Assembly (NCBI GenBank): GCA_027886185.1
Contig: WOAB01000893.1
Span: forward strand, 2,480,001-2,544,000
DNA from: Rheum nobile
Taxonomy: Eukaryota; Streptophyta; Magnoliopsida; Caryophyllales; Polygonaceae
Length of the DNA stretch: 64,000 nucleotides
Reading direction: 5' to 3'
Shown: positions 36,101 through 48,719 of the stretch, piece after piece
Numbering within the stretch: position 1 is the first letter of the stretch
How the letters are laid out: every line of letters starts with the position of its first letter
The notes under the pieces: generated by a model
What the model was told of the DNA's origin: nothing
Database searches by the model: none
What the model saw: only the letters and a program-made list of their open reading frames with translations
Position numbers and translations under genes: made by a program

Positions 36101-37426
36101 GGTGTTCCATGCCTCTTATGCCTAATCACATTCATTCTCAACATCCTCTTATGTCGAGCTAAATTATTAGTGGAAAACAATTACAAATATTTAGATGAAA
36201 TAAATAACTCAATTAATATTTACTGTTTACTAACGTACCTTGTTCAACCTTTGTTATGTCAACTTCATTAGTACGACTTGGCAAATTAGATGTATTTCTT
36301 GTCCCTTCACATTTAAGTATTTAATGATTATTGATTCGAAAACCTAAAAATGAAGACAATAAATGCATGAAAGTATATAAAAGATTATATATTATTAATT
36401 AATAACTAACCATGAACAATATTAGATAATGATGTAGATTGGGTAAGTACAGAGTTGCCAAGACTTCCAAGTACATTTCCTGCACAAAGTTTGCTTAAAT
36501 ATTCTAACACATGACTTGTTAATTGAAACTAATGGGATTTGTTATTCATAACCTGAATCGTTTAGTGATGTTCCATGTCGCTTATGTCGTATAACATTCA
36601 TTCTCAACTTCCTCCTATGTCGGGCTACGTTGTGAATGAACATAAAAATCAATTAGTTAAAATACAGAAATCATGCTATTAAATATAATTTTAAGAATAA
36701 CATACCTTGTTCGACATTCTGCATATGATTTTGTTCTGTATACATGACATTGTTCAATGAAACTACAAATAAATAATTATATCATTAACTGCTTATTATA
36801 GACAATAATACACAATTATTATTCATATTTCAATAAAACAAATAATAATCTACTACTATATAACGTTATTTTCTTGATCTCGAACACTTATAGATAAACA
36901 TGAATTATGAACGTTTTGATCACTTCGGGGTAAATGCAAAGTCGACAGTGCGATATTTTGGTGTACTGCATAAATAAATGCATATGTGTTACAAAATTTA
37001 AAGTATAAGGAAAAATACAATACCACAATTATATATATATATTCATTTTTACAAAATAATTACAAATTTATTTACTTTAATTTACAATAATTAAATCATT
37101 ACAATATGATATTATATAACATCAAATATTTATTACAATATACATGTTCAAAAAAATTAACTAAAGACTTTATCAAATAACATTACTAACCATTGGAAAT
37201 GTTGGACATGGGGATCCGATCACTAAGGGATGAATTATTACTAACTCCATGAATATACCCTGCATAATGAATTTATATATTCAAGTGCATATTTAACTTG
37301 ATCGAAAACAACAATGAAATAATTAAATGCTATTTAGTAACCTGCTTGATTTGAATTTGTCCGTTGTCGTTTATCTCTAATAACAGCAAATCTCATCGCT
37401 CTGTTATGTCGAGTTAATTCGTCCAT
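30106..37426 (-). pseudogene. Helitron Rep/helicase (HUH nuclease plus PIF1-like helicase), broken
   Basis: Multi-exon gene. The first exon is 37342-37426 (MDELTRHNRAMRFAVIRDKR), followed by duplicated basic exons (see separate entry). An N-terminal Cys-rich part lies at 34260-34735 (YECMNCGALLWH, YCYRMHGQNFHRIG). Rep exons 33265-34184 and 31884-33101 hold FTCNSKWPEI, the HUH motif in LPHAHILLFL (about 33050-33075) and the tyrosine segment KNYYTARYVSACEAAWRI. The helicase exon 30106-31772 holds Walker A GYGGTGKT (31456-31479), IIWDEAVMT, GGDFRQI and the C-terminal AMTINKSQGQS. Defects: a frameshift near 34540 in an A run, an in-frame TAG at 32029, a 1-nt loss near 31215, a TAA near 31148, a TAA plus frameshift near 30880-30850, and a TAG near 30780. 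The catalytic motifs themselves are intact. Confidence 0.92.
35230..36624 (-). repeat. In-phase duplicated 72-nt exons of the Rep/helicase N-terminus
   Basis: Three exons, 36553-36624, 36087-36158 and 35230-35301, are each exactly 72 nt, have consensus acceptors (TAG) and GTTAGG/GTTAGC/GTTATG-type donors, and encode RHKRMLRMNVIRHKRHG variants. The start exon (37342-37426) ends with a related 72-nt module. Companion exons are also repeated: an EVDITKVEQ type at about 35373-35440, 36238-36305 and 36702-36763, and an SSALAECSSTLP type near 35045-35110 and 35910-35960. The lysine/arginine-rich modules could bind DNA. Confidence 0.75.
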
Positions 37427-37429
37427 AAC

Positions 37430-38020
37430 AAACGAAGCCTGTATAATCAAATATTTTTAAAAAATTAAACATTTTTTTTACATTGTATTCAGTTGTAATA
37501 CGCAAATTGGAAATATTTTTTTTTTTGCATATTTAAAATGTATCTACTTCTATAATTAAAAAAATCAAGGAGATGTTTACATGTGGTTTTTACATGACTT
37601 ATAGAAAAAAAAATTGTTAGAATGTTTCCGAAATATAGGTCTAATACATTACAAAATTGATTTTATATACTTATTAAAAAAAACAATATTTTAATTGTTT
37701 CTCTTATTATATTTTATTACAAAATTATAAATAATAATGGACATATGCCCAAAATATCGTTTTAATATATCTGAAAAGAATTACGGCCCAATGTAATAAA
37801 GATTGAAGTCCAATATCGATCTCGTTTTCAAGCCGAATAACGATCTAATTGGACGAAGCCCAATATAAGTTTTTCAGATTACTAACACCAAAACACGTCG
37901 GAGTTCATCTTTCCTCTTCAGGGCCGCCTAAGTCTTCGCCAGATTAGGTTGAAATTGGCCCATTGAAGCCCATTTACATATAAGCGGTATCTTAAGCAAC
38001 AAAAAAACCCTAAACCAGAT
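37430..38020 (+). promoter_or_regulatory. Probable bidirectional promoter between Rep/helicase and cargo unit
   Basis: Between the divergently placed Rep/helicase start (37426, minus) and a plus-strand unit. It contains GGCCCA/GCCCAA elements (near 37786, 37859 and 37957) and a telobox AAACCCTAA (38005-38013), elements typical of housekeeping plant promoters. No transcript data. Confidence 0.5.
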
Positions 38021-38704
38021 CCGTGTCTCATTTCAACGGCGAAGCTTCCAGATTAAACTCCAAAACTCTCTCTTTCACTTTCTTTCAGATTTTCATATTC
38101 TTTCCATTTCAAGATCTACAAAATCCATGGCGATTTCTATTTGGAAATTCAGGTTCGTGTTTCTCTACCTCTTCATCTTCCGCTTTGTATTTTCTTTCGA
38201 TTATTTAAAAGTATCTGATTTTTTGTTGCAATTTTTACAGATCCAGTTTGTATATGTAAACCGGTCTTATTTTGTGGGTATCGAGTTCCTTCCAAAAGGA
38301 TATTTTAATTCAGGTTGGTGTATCTGTCCCTCTTCATATTCCTCTTCATCTTCCGTTTTGTATTTGTTTCGATTGTTTAAAAATCTCTGAATTTTAGTTG
38401 GTTTTTTTTCAGATCCAGTTTGAATATGTTAACCGGTCTAATTTTTCTGGGGATCGAGTTCCTTCCGAAAGGATATTTATAAATTAACTTAAGAACTTGG
38501 GCCAGTTATGTTTTTATTTTACAGATCTGAGTTTGTTTTGATAGTTTCTTACACGTATTTGTGTCTAATATTCCTATTTATCATGCAGATGAAGAAGGCA
38601 AAAAGATGTCGATCTCGAAAGTGGAAGTGGAGGGCATAATTGAAAACCCAGGACACGGTTTCAATTCAGACATGGATGAAATTATTGCCATTTCCAGATT
38701 ATAG
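38020..38704 (+). other. Putative spliced plus-strand unit 1 in the Helitron
   Basis: A possible first exon starts at ATGGCGATTTCTATTTGG (about 38127) with a donor at AG|GTTCG. A terminal exon 38589-38704, after the acceptor TTTATCATGCAG, reads DEEGKKMSISKVEVEG...DEIIAISRL and stop. Between them a block of about 165 bp is duplicated (38150-38312 and 38313-38480; both contain AACCGGTCT and GAGTTCCTTCC). Family unknown. It may be captured cargo or a non-coding transcript. Confidence 0.35.
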
Positions 38705-39119
38705 AAAAGTAAGATTCCATTTACAAATTCTAAAATAATATCTGTTTCGATTCCTACAAATCCAGAATTTCACTCTCGATGCAGTATTTGCCGAAAAGAA
38801 ACATTCTGAATTTCTCTTTCTATGTCTTTTAGGGTTTCATGTTTGAAATCCGCCATTTGACTTGTTTTACAAAAAACTTTTTTTTAACACATTTCTTTGA
38901 TTTCGACAGCTTTTCTGAATTAAGTTTTCGAATTTGTTTTTAGATATCGGATAGATGAACCATTAATAATTTAATAATCTAATAAATATCATACATATCG
39001 TTATTTAAAAAAAATATCGAAATATTATGTTATTCTAGATGTTTCTTCATCTAATTGCATATAGTATATTATATAATAAATTAAATATTAAATTAAATAG
39101 TATAAAATTGCATCAGAGT

Positions 39120-39500
39120 TTATATTAACCCTAAAACCTACAATGAGTAATGGGCTACTTGGCCCAATACGTTTTTTGGGCCAACTTACTAAATGTGGAA
39201 GTTTTCGAAATATTATAACAGTTGCCAACAGATTTTTTAAATTGCTAGTACGACCAAGCCCATTAGCCCAAATCTAGCATAGATCCAGTGTCAAGCCCAT
39301 TAGCCAAATTCTGGCATTAAATCACAAAAACAAATGTGAATAACTTACTAATTTTCGAAAACATAATCCAGGCCCAATGTCGAGCAAAATCTGGCCCAAT
39401 ATAGAACTCGTCGGCCGAAGCCCAACTATATAGTTAGAGGATACCCTAATACAGAAACCCTAAACTCATTTCAACATTTCATTCTGCGCCGCTTTTCTTA
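39120..39500 (+). promoter_or_regulatory. Second telobox/TGGGCC promoter-like region
   Basis: Contains CTTGGCCCAATACG (about 39160), several GCCCA words and the telobox AAACCCTAA (39455-39463), followed by a CT-rich leader. The same combination occurs at 37780-38013, suggesting two copies of one promoter type. Confidence 0.45.
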
Positions 39501-40143
39501 TATTCTCTCTCCCTTTCCAATTTTAGGGTTCTGGTTCAATATTTCCATTTCTAACTTTGAAACTTCTATGGGACGCGTCTCTTCTTTCATTCTACCACCT
39601 TCCATTTCCAGATTTACCATTTTCAATCTTTCCACATTTAATATCCACTTTTCTTTCCAATTTCATCTTCCATTTTCGACATCCTCAAATTTCAGTGAAG
39701 CACAGAATGAACATCTCCATTTTTCTGCATCCTCTTTCTCTAAGTTACCTAAACTAATATCGATCTTACATTCATATGTTCCCCAGAAACCTAAATATTC
39801 TTCTTATCGAAGAAAAAATGTCACAAGAGAACGGCCTAAACAGTCTGATCTTCAGATCCGGAAGAACAGTCTGATCTTCAGATCCAGATCTTTCAAAGGT
39901 AATTTCATTTCTCTATGTCTCTTTGTCAGTCTCTATATTGATCTCGATAGAAGTCGCTTTATGGATCATTTAATTTTAACCTATGATTTATCTTATATGG
40001 CACCAGATCTAATGTTAGTTTCATTTGATTTTTATTGAAACATGTTTCTGGGTTGGAGATCTGGAAGACAAACAGTCGCCGATGATGAAGATTTTTTGAA
40101 TAATATTCTGGCAAATACCAGAATAAGATCCAAAGTTAGTTTT

Positions 40144-40146
<3 letters not shown>

Positions 40147-40190
<44 letters not shown>
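40147..40190. repeat. (CT)n microsatellite
   Basis: About 20 CT units immediately downstream of a candidate splice donor (AAA|GTTAGT), the same placement as the GA tract in NAT intron 1. Confidence 0.9.
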
Positions 40191-40191
<1 letters not shown>

Positions 40192-40704
40192 GTATGTGTC
40201 CTCTGTTTGTTTTTTAGTTTTTTATGTTTTAATTTCTATTATGTTTACTGAATTCATTTGTTTCTACAATTTCAGGCATCAACAACAAAACAACACATAT
40301 GCTGCATTGTCGTTTACATTAAGGTCAGAAGTATACACCAAAGTATATTATGTTACTGTATGTTACTATATTATCGTTTACATTAAGGTCAGAAGTATAC
40401 ACCAAAGTATATTATAATATGTTCTGGGATACTAATATGTTACTGTATATTCTTTGTGTTTTGCATTAAGAATTTAGTATTATAATTGTATAAAAAACAT
40501 TTAGTAACCCTAAATCAACAAACTTTACACATCTAGATCTAATTCTTATTTTATCTGTGACTCTAAACAAATTAAATAGTACTGAAAATAGATTTACTTA
40601 CAAACAGAGTGTGTAATCATGTTTTGCATGTAGTTTTTTTCCTGTCACCCTAAATCAACAAACTTACACTAATATTTAAATAATTCATTCATACAGTATA
40701 AGTC

Positions 40705-40935
40705 AATTCCTGTGTAATCATTCATGATTTGACTAAAGCTCAGCTCCCATGTTTAATATATATAGATTATGAATACAACATTATTCAATGAAAGTAGATT
40801 ACCTGTTACTGTTGCTGAGTTGAATCCTGTGTAATCATTCATGATTTGACTAAAGCTCAGCTCCCATGTTTAATATATATAGATTATGAATACAACATTA
40901 TTCAAAGAAAATAGATTACCTGTTACTGTCCCTGA
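40705..40935. repeat. Tandem duplication of about 110 bp
   Basis: Two direct copies contain CCTGTGTAATCATTCATG, ACTAAAGCTCAGCTCCCATG and AGATTACCTGTTACTG. The word AAGCTCAGCTCCCATG also appears inverted inside the candidate exon at 41758-41775. Confidence 0.85.
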
Positions 40936-43020
40936 GTTGAATATGATTTGACTAAAGCTTTCTCTCACAAGTTAAAGCCCTTTCCTCTTCATAACAACTG
41001 ATTCCTGCAATACATAATAGCCATTGCAGATAACTTGTTCTCTTCAAACCACAAACTGGAATACTTTTGCAATCTGCTAGGCTATATTTGTTATAACTAT
41101 TTTTAATATTAATATTAAATACATTAATATAAGCTTCAATAAAGATGATCATGTTTGTTGTTCAAGTTGTTCATTTGTTTGATTGATTTTTTAGAGATTA
41201 TAAATCCAATTCTACATACATAATAGCTATATAGGTTGCATGCATTCAATAAAACATCATAGCTCTGGTTTATATGCCTAACAAAAGAATATAAACTCAT
41301 ATCATGTGTAACCTAAGGATAAAACTGTTTTAATATATATAATTTAGAACAATCAAACTTTGTTATTTGCTTTACTAAATAATTACTTACATGATAATAA
41401 ATGTTTGCACTTACAGGTGTAGTATATAAAAACCATGATATCAGGGTATCATATCAAGAAGTAACTTTTACATGTTATGCACAGAGGTAATGTTTTTCTG
41501 TTTCATATTTTTGAATTGGATATCAGTATGTGTGGTACATTTTTATCAAAGTATTACTGATGTGTTTTTTTTTATCAATAATGCAGAATGCAACTTTGGA
41601 TGAAAGAAACAACATTGTCATATCCTAGGATGATTCATAGAGTATTAGTAAAGGTATGAGTACTATATTTAACAATTCATTGACAATAGTGTTATTATTT
41701 TGTTTTTGCTCATTTACTTTTGTACTCATTATATATATTTTCTTTTTCTTAAAGCTATACATGGGAGCTGAGCTTATGGAGATCTCATCAGAAAGAGTGG
41801 ATAATATATATAGAAAAAGAAGAAGAACTGAAGGTATGCTTTATGATGCAACAACTATTAGTGTAGTAATCAAATTTAACCCATCCTGAAATTCTAGGTT
41901 TAGTTATTATGACCTAGGCAATTTTATTGCATGCAAAAAAAAATTAAGCAAAACCCATACTGAAATTCTAGGTTTGAAAATATTTACAGCTTATGAACTA
42001 ATCTGATTTCTATCCCTATAAACAAACACAACAAAGCATAGTACATAACCCAAGTTAAACATATGATTTACCTGTAACAAAACTCAGCAATAGATGTAAC
42101 ATTCACGATGAACAGCATATTAGGGTTCTCATATAACCACATTTTATTTATGGTTTTTATGTTTTTATTGCTATTATGTTTACTGAATTCAATTTTTTTT
42201 CATTTACAGGCATCAACACTAAAACAACAACATACAACACATATACTGCAATATCGTCTACAGTAAGGTCAGATGTAATATTTTCAATTTTGTACACCAA
42301 ATTTGTATAATTTTTATATAATATGTTCAGTACTAATATATTCCTTTATATTCTTTGTATAGGAGATCTTGGATTGGACTCATAATGAGCATTAGAGACA
42401 CAACTCTGCTTTCGTTTAAATGAGAGACATACAGGTACCCCAGCAACAATACTCTATAGATTTACTTTGTGTAATCATGTTTTGCATGTAGTATTAAGTA
42501 TTATACTTCTATAAAAAACATCTATTAACCCTTAATCAACAAACTTAACACATCTAGATCTAATTCTTAATTTTTCTGTCACTTTAAAAGTAATAAATAG
42601 AACATTATTCATTGAAAATGGATTACCTGTTAAAGCCCTTTCCTCTTCACAAGTTAAAGCCCTTTCTCACATCTTTCTCTCACAAGTTGAAGCCCTTTCT
42701 CTTGACAACACCCGATTCCTGCAATACATAAGACCCATTATAGATAACTTGTTCTCTTCAATTGCAAGACCATTTGGCATAGAAATCGAACACTTGATGT
42801 ACTTCACGTTGTCAGATAGATCAATAGGTAAGGAAAGTCTCATGTGGAAGTAATTAGCCATACGTGGAAATCTGAAAAAGTGGCTTTCGGGTAACATGTC
42901 AGAAAGAAAAACAACATCAGTATGAACTGAGATGTCATGAGCAATAGGATGAACCATAATTGATTCTTAGAAAGCATATAATGGTAAAATGAGATGCTAA
43001 ATGTTATGTGTGAAATAAAG
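40936..43020 (-). repeat. Diverged segment pair inside the Helitron
   Basis: The block 40950-41060 (TCTCTCACAAGTTAAAGCCC, GATTCCTGCAATACATAA, GATAACTTGTTCTCTTCAA) recurs at 42630-42760. The minus strand at 42667-42957 is open for 96 codons (MVHPIAHDISVHTDVVFL...), but no family is recognised. This suggests internal segmental duplication rather than two genes. Confidence 0.5.
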
Positions 43021-43975
43021 TAAGAGGCTATGTTTTATAGAGTAATTGTATTCAATTTATAGAAATAATTAAAAGATCTTACATTATACTTGTGGTTGTA
43101 AATTTGAGAAATAATGAAAAGATCTTATCACAATTTTAGACACATGTAGCAAAATGTATATATTAAGATATAATGAGTACAAATTCGTACATATGTGAAT
43201 ATTGAAAAGTTACACTTTAAATTAAAGATACAGGTTTTTAGGTTTTCAGGAATGAAATCAAATTTAAGGAGGCATATTGGCAATATGTATTTAATAATAT
43301 ACAATTTATTTCCATATTCTGTTATATTTTATCACATTAATATAATATATTCCATAAATGATTTTACAAACAACCCTAATGTCTTATAAGAACAACAGCC
43401 TGTTAAAACACCCTAAGCATATTATGAACAGTTTACTCATGCAGAGTATGCTGTTCGAGGGTATTAAGAGCAACCACTATTCTAATACCATCTCAAAGCA
43501 TATTCTGCATCGAGTTATTTCAGCCTAATCATATTTTTCTAAAAACTTATATAATGTTCAATAACTGAATGTTATTAATAATCTGCATAGCTGCTATATC
43601 ATTGAATGTGAATACTCAGCATGAAAAAGTGTTTAATTTTATCCATGTTCAGTTCTGTTTTTCAATAATATATGTGTTTAAAACAAAACTGAATGTTAAT
43701 AAAAAAAAATTACAGAACTGATGAAAAACAGATTCTAAATTGGTAATCAACTAATTTAATACCATATGTATTTATGAGACTGAATTGACTTTCATTCAAT
43801 GGTTTAGCACAAAACACATTAACCACACAAGTATAACACAATGAAAGGAAAAATCCAACATAAATTCATTCAATAGTTTAGCAACATCATACCAATGTAA
43901 AAACTGAAACAAAAATACATGAATTCTCTGAAAAACAAAATAGTGTACTGGCTCAAATATTCGAAAAAACTATAT
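43021..43975. other. AT-rich Helitron interior, nothing recognised
   Basis: Lies downstream of the RPA stop codon. No coding exon, RNA gene or repeat boundary was supported. Confidence 0.4.
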
Positions 43976-46534
43976 AAGTTAGTCTAACTTTTCCTTCTTC
44001 ACTTTCTTTAGAGTAACCCTCCTCTTTGTGGTTGATCCATTGCCATGCTGCGTAATATGACTATCTTCAGATTTAGCACTCTCCTCCTCAGATTTGCTAT
44101 TTTCTTCCTCATCATTGATGTTTATATACTCGCGTTTACGGGGTGTCACCATTTCATTTGATGACACTTTTGACACCTCATCAGTCTCCACATCGAGTGA
44201 TGCCTGATTTTCCTATAATAAGCAAAAAACTTTATTCAATTAAAGAACCCAAATTTGAAATGAACAACAAATAAAATGAAGAATACATACCTCTGATTCT
44301 AAACTGCATTGTTCAAACTTCTCAATCAAAGTCATATCACCCGTCATGTTTGTTACCGTGTATGCTGTAGCAGATGGAAGTCTACTAATATTAAATTGGG
44401 AAATCAGAACCCTAAACAACATTTTTTTTATTTAACAACACATTTAGATCGTCTGGGATTATACTAATGTCCTCATCCTGAAAATAAAAATGAAAAGAAA
44501 TGAATTAATGAAGTAAGAATCATTTTATACTTAATCACTTCGCAATTTCTAAACTTAATTTTAAACCAAACCTTTTACCTTATCTATTGACTCAATAATG
44601 CTTGTGACTGATTTCTTTAAAAACTGAGTAGCTTCTCTATCAAAGATAGTTAGTTGAGCAATCCCAGATCCATCTATAACATTAACTTGAATACAAAATC
44701 TGCACAGAATAAAACATATATAAATAACTAAATAACATAAAACATTATAAACAAATTTATCTAAAATTCATTACCTAGGAATAGCATACTTCACTAATGC
44801 ATCACATTTCCTGCACCAAAATTGTTCTTCTTGTGCTTGCACTTTGCTTTTACACCGTTTGCATGAATTATAGTACCATCCAAATGAATCTTCAATATGG
44901 TCAATGGTCGCAAGAACAATAGCATGGAGAACCTGTAATAATGAAAAATGTAATAAAAATTAAATAACCTTAAAATCTAAAAGGAATCCAGAAAACTAAA
45001 TATTTATACACACAATGTTTTTAAAATAAACTATTATTAACTTACCGTTCCATGCTCATGAAGATTTTCATAAAGTTCATCCAAGGTTTTTCTTGCACTC
45101 ACATCCAAGAAAATATCAGCAGAAGAATATGATCGCTCACTTGATAGCTGTTGTAACACCCCGGGCCAGAGGTGCTACAGTGCCATAGTCCCGAAGGACT
45201 ATAAGGCGGGTGAAATAAAAATTTGCGAAACATAACCCATATATATCAAAAGCAGCACAGCGGAAAACCTGTACAACCTGTAAAACCTGTCCAGAGTTTG
45301 AAACCACAATCAAACTTAACCTACAGAAAATACAACACTTTACAAACCAAAAACCAATACAACAAGTTCGACCCATACAAGGTCCAAAACCAAAACGACA
45401 CGCACAACCAAGTCAAAGTCCAAACCAAAAGAGTAAAGCCTTCGACTCCAAACCGACGGTGATCAGGATCCTCCTTGCTGGCGCTAAATCTGCAAAGCCT
45501 GATTGACTGGGGGACCCGATACCCCAGCCAACCATGGCACGTAAACCGAGGTTGGTCAGTCTTTTGAAAGACTATGGCAAGATTCCTCAAGCCAAAACAG
45601 TTCAAAACACATACATATATCACCAATCAACTCACAACAACGACAACACGCCACACAATATATAATATCATAACTATACTTAATCATATCAACCAACCGA
45701 TGCCAACCACACGTCAAAACATATACACACACTATCACATACCATTCATTACACATCATTATCCAACTCTTCACTATACTAACCTCAATCAATCCATCCT
45801 CAAACTCATCACAAGAATAAACGAATAAAACGATCCAATCCAACTTCACTGACACGTCCAATCCATCCTTCTCTCTATTACTAATACCTCAATCAACAAC
45901 TCTATGCACATACACATCTCTTACTACTGACTTACAACCAAAGCTAACCAATTATACTGAACTCACTACTGCACTAACACAACAAAATCAATTAACCTTC
46001 ACATCAACAAACACATAAGCATCAACGAGATAATCATCACATATAAACATAACAAAATAACGATCCAGGCCAGCCACCCTTCTGGTGCCGCCGGTTCGTC
46101 AACCACGACTGCAACTCATACCTTCAAACTCAACTCGTATTGGCCCACACCCTCAAGATGGAAACCAATCTATACACTCAAACAACACAACCAACATTCA
46201 TAATCCACCAGCTACCAACAATAACCATACCAACAGAAATTCACAACCTTGACCAGTTACAATCAATCACTATAACACACGAAATTCACAATCACAACCA
46301 CTATTCAACATACAACCAATATACACACAATCAATAATCAAGTATACCCTCACTATTCAACACACAACCAATAAGGTACACATAACATTCACATAATCCG
46401 ACCAATTCAACCAAGTAAGGTACAAATAACAGTCACACAATCCGACCAATTCAACCAAGTAACTCAACTCATCAAACACAAACAACTCAAACACAGCTCC
46501 AAACCAATCTCCAATTCAACCTCCAATCCATTCC

Positions 46535-46830
46535 AACCCTTGGCCCTTAACGACGTAGGCGTATACCTTGTATACCCAGCGCGGTTTGGTGAGTATATAA
46601 TCACATGGCCCTTCGACCTCCAATTCCATTTCAACCCCTGGCCCTTAACGACGTAGGCGTAAACCCTACGCGGTTTGGTGGAATCCATTCCTACCTTCGG
46701 CCCTTAACGACGTAGGCGTATACCTTGTATACCCTACGCGGTTTGGTGAAATCCCTTTCAAATCCTTGGCCCTTAACGACGTAGGCGTATACCTTGTATA
46801 CCCTGCGCGGTTGGGTGAAATCCATTCCAA
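46535..46830. repeat. Minisatellite with palindromic core in the 3' LTR
   Basis: Four units contain CCCTTAACGACGTAGGCGTA and a TACGCGGTTTGGTG end. In three of them the core GTAGGCGTATAC is followed by its near inverse GTATACCCTACGC, so each can fold into a hairpin. The same array is at 51075-51360. Confidence 0.85.
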
Positions 46831-46899
46831 CCCTTGGCCCATCGACCTCCAATCAACAACAATCCAACCACCACACCGACAACCAATCAATTAATACAC

Positions 46900-47300
46900 A
46901 CAACCACTATTAACACATTTTCACATACACACACATAATCCAACACACACATACACACATTCAATCCAACACACACACACACATTCAATCCAACACACAC
47001 ACACGATCCCCCACACACACACACACATTCAATCCAACACACACACGCACACATTCAACACACACACCCATTCAATCCAACATACACACACACATTCAAC
47101 ACACACATTCAATCCAACACACACACACACACACGATCCAACACACACACACACATTCAATCCAACACACACACACACACACATTCAACACACACACACC
47201 CATTCAATCCAACATACACACACATTCAACACACACACCCATTTAATCCAACATACACACACACACATTCAACACACACACCCATTTAATCCAACAACAC
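46900..47300. repeat. CA-rich microsatellite/minisatellite in the 3' LTR
   Basis: (ACAC)n blocks broken by ATTCAATCCAACA and CGATCC. The copy in the 5' LTR (51430-51835) differs in unit number. Long open frames across both are compositional. Confidence 0.95.
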
Positions 47301-48360
47301 TATTTACAACAATCAATCATATTTAGTCACAATTGACTACCACGTCCACATTTAATCAATCACGATACCAGACAATTACTATCACGCACACATACCCATA
47401 TTCAACCAAGCAACGGTAAACTTAATTATGAAATAAATTAAGCATAAATCAATTTATAAAAATATATAAGTTAGCAAGGATCCTCTTGCCTCAAGTCGAA
47501 CCACAACGACCCCAGAGGTCTCCAAACCACTCGAACGAACCTGAGACAACAATCCGAGCAAAAACCCTGGCGTTAAATCATACCAAACCACAACTAGAGA
47601 AAACCCCCAAATTCAAACCCTAACTCAATACCTTCCAAAATTCAGCACTACACACACATAAATCAACCCAAGCTCCACACAGAATTCCTCTTCAACTGCC
47701 CACGAAGAACAATTCAATATCAATTCGGACCCCCATACAACATCAATTCAAAATAATACAATATCAATTCGAAATTAACCCAACCCAAGCTCACCTCGAC
47801 GACAACCAAGCGGTAGTCACCAAGAAGGACTCCTCGTCGCTGGAACCACAACAACAACACAGAACTGCAGCTGCATAGCTCCAAATTCGGACACACAAAA
47901 AAATTCAGCAAAGGAATTCAGTCCACGCAGGACAACAACAACAAATCAAACCCAAATTCAACAACAACACCAACCAACCTTACCTCTTCGTTAGCCTCGC
48001 CGGAAAGAGGGCTCCCGACGCCGGAGACGACAACCACGACGACGGACTGCAGAAGCTCGAACCAGCAGCGGTGCGTGGCTCCACAGCAGCAGCGAACACG
48101 GACAGCAACAACCCACCCCAGCAGAAACGACAGCATGCGGGCTTGTCGGAGGGGGAAGCTGGGTGAGCACCGGAGAAGGCTCGGATTCGGGAGGAAGGAG
48201 AAGGGAGCTCGGCTGAACACAAGGGGAGGGATCGTGAAAGAGAGAGAACCGAGAGAGTTAGAGATTTTAATCCCAAAAATTTCCATTTCTCCCCTTTTAA
48301 GCAAAACCCATAATTAATTTACCAAAATGCCATTACCTTATCTTATTTGGGGTATTTCAT

Positions 48361-48371
48361 TCTCCCCCCTT
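48361..48371 (-). other. Polypurine tract of the nested gypsy element
   Basis: AAGGGGGGAGA on the minus strand, directly before the 3' LTR start TGAAATACC. It is the second-strand primer site. Confidence 0.85.
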
Positions 48372-48719
48372 ATAATAGTTTCGTCCTCGAAACTAGAGAC
48401 AAACAAGCTCGGATAACTGCGTCGCATAACCGACTCTAATATATACAGGACTTGTCGAAGAATGATCTTCCTTGAGAATCAACTCTCTGATCTCTTTATC
48501 TGCCAACACACATAACCGATCTGAAATCACTATATTCCATCTTCCTAAACAAAAATCCGTACACTCTTCCCTGAGCAATCTCACTGCATCTCGTACTCAA
48601 CATTCCATTACATTCAGCTGTATCTGTTCCTTCTCAAACCAAATTTCACTTTTCACCCTTCGCCAACTCCTGTTGCAATCCCGACCGAACTGTCAGAAAA
48701 GCAACCACATGCTCGAGAG

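Larger units (their letters stand above)
39568..42420 (+). other. Putative spliced plus-strand unit 2 in the Helitron (cargo)
   Basis: Candidate exons with consensus junctions: 39568 to about 39898 (MGRVSSFILPP..., ending TCAAAG|GTAATT); about 40042-40134 (MFLGWRSGRQTVADDEDF); about 40276-40323 (CAG|GCATCAACAAC); about 41586-41653 (MQLWMKETTLSYPRM); and 41755-41833 (LYMGAELMEISSERV...RKRRRTEG). The last two join in frame, and a further exon starts GCATCAACACTAAAAC near 42211. No domain is recognised, and several exons are near-duplicates (40276 versus 42211). It could be a captured gene fragment set or a non-coding transcript. Confidence 0.35.
45152..48359 (-). repeat. 3' LTR of the nested gypsy element
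   Basis: Starts TGAAATACCCC (minus, 48359) and ends GGTGTTACA (45152), giving TG...CA ends. Nearly identical to 49716-52895, which indicates a young insertion. It includes a minisatellite, a CA-rich tract (46900-47300) and, near 48300-48000, a TATA-like GCTTAAAAGGGG followed by a GC-rich leader-like segment. Confidence 0.92.

Noticed and set aside
42667..42957. Small heat-shock-like protein on the minus strand
   Set aside because: Resemblance rests on a few residues (NGLAIEENKL); the block is part of an internal duplication and has no splice partners.
48075..48317. Plus-strand open frame in the LTR (and its copy at 52578-52853)
   Set aside because: GC-rich LTR leader sequence read antisense; frames on both strands are open by composition.
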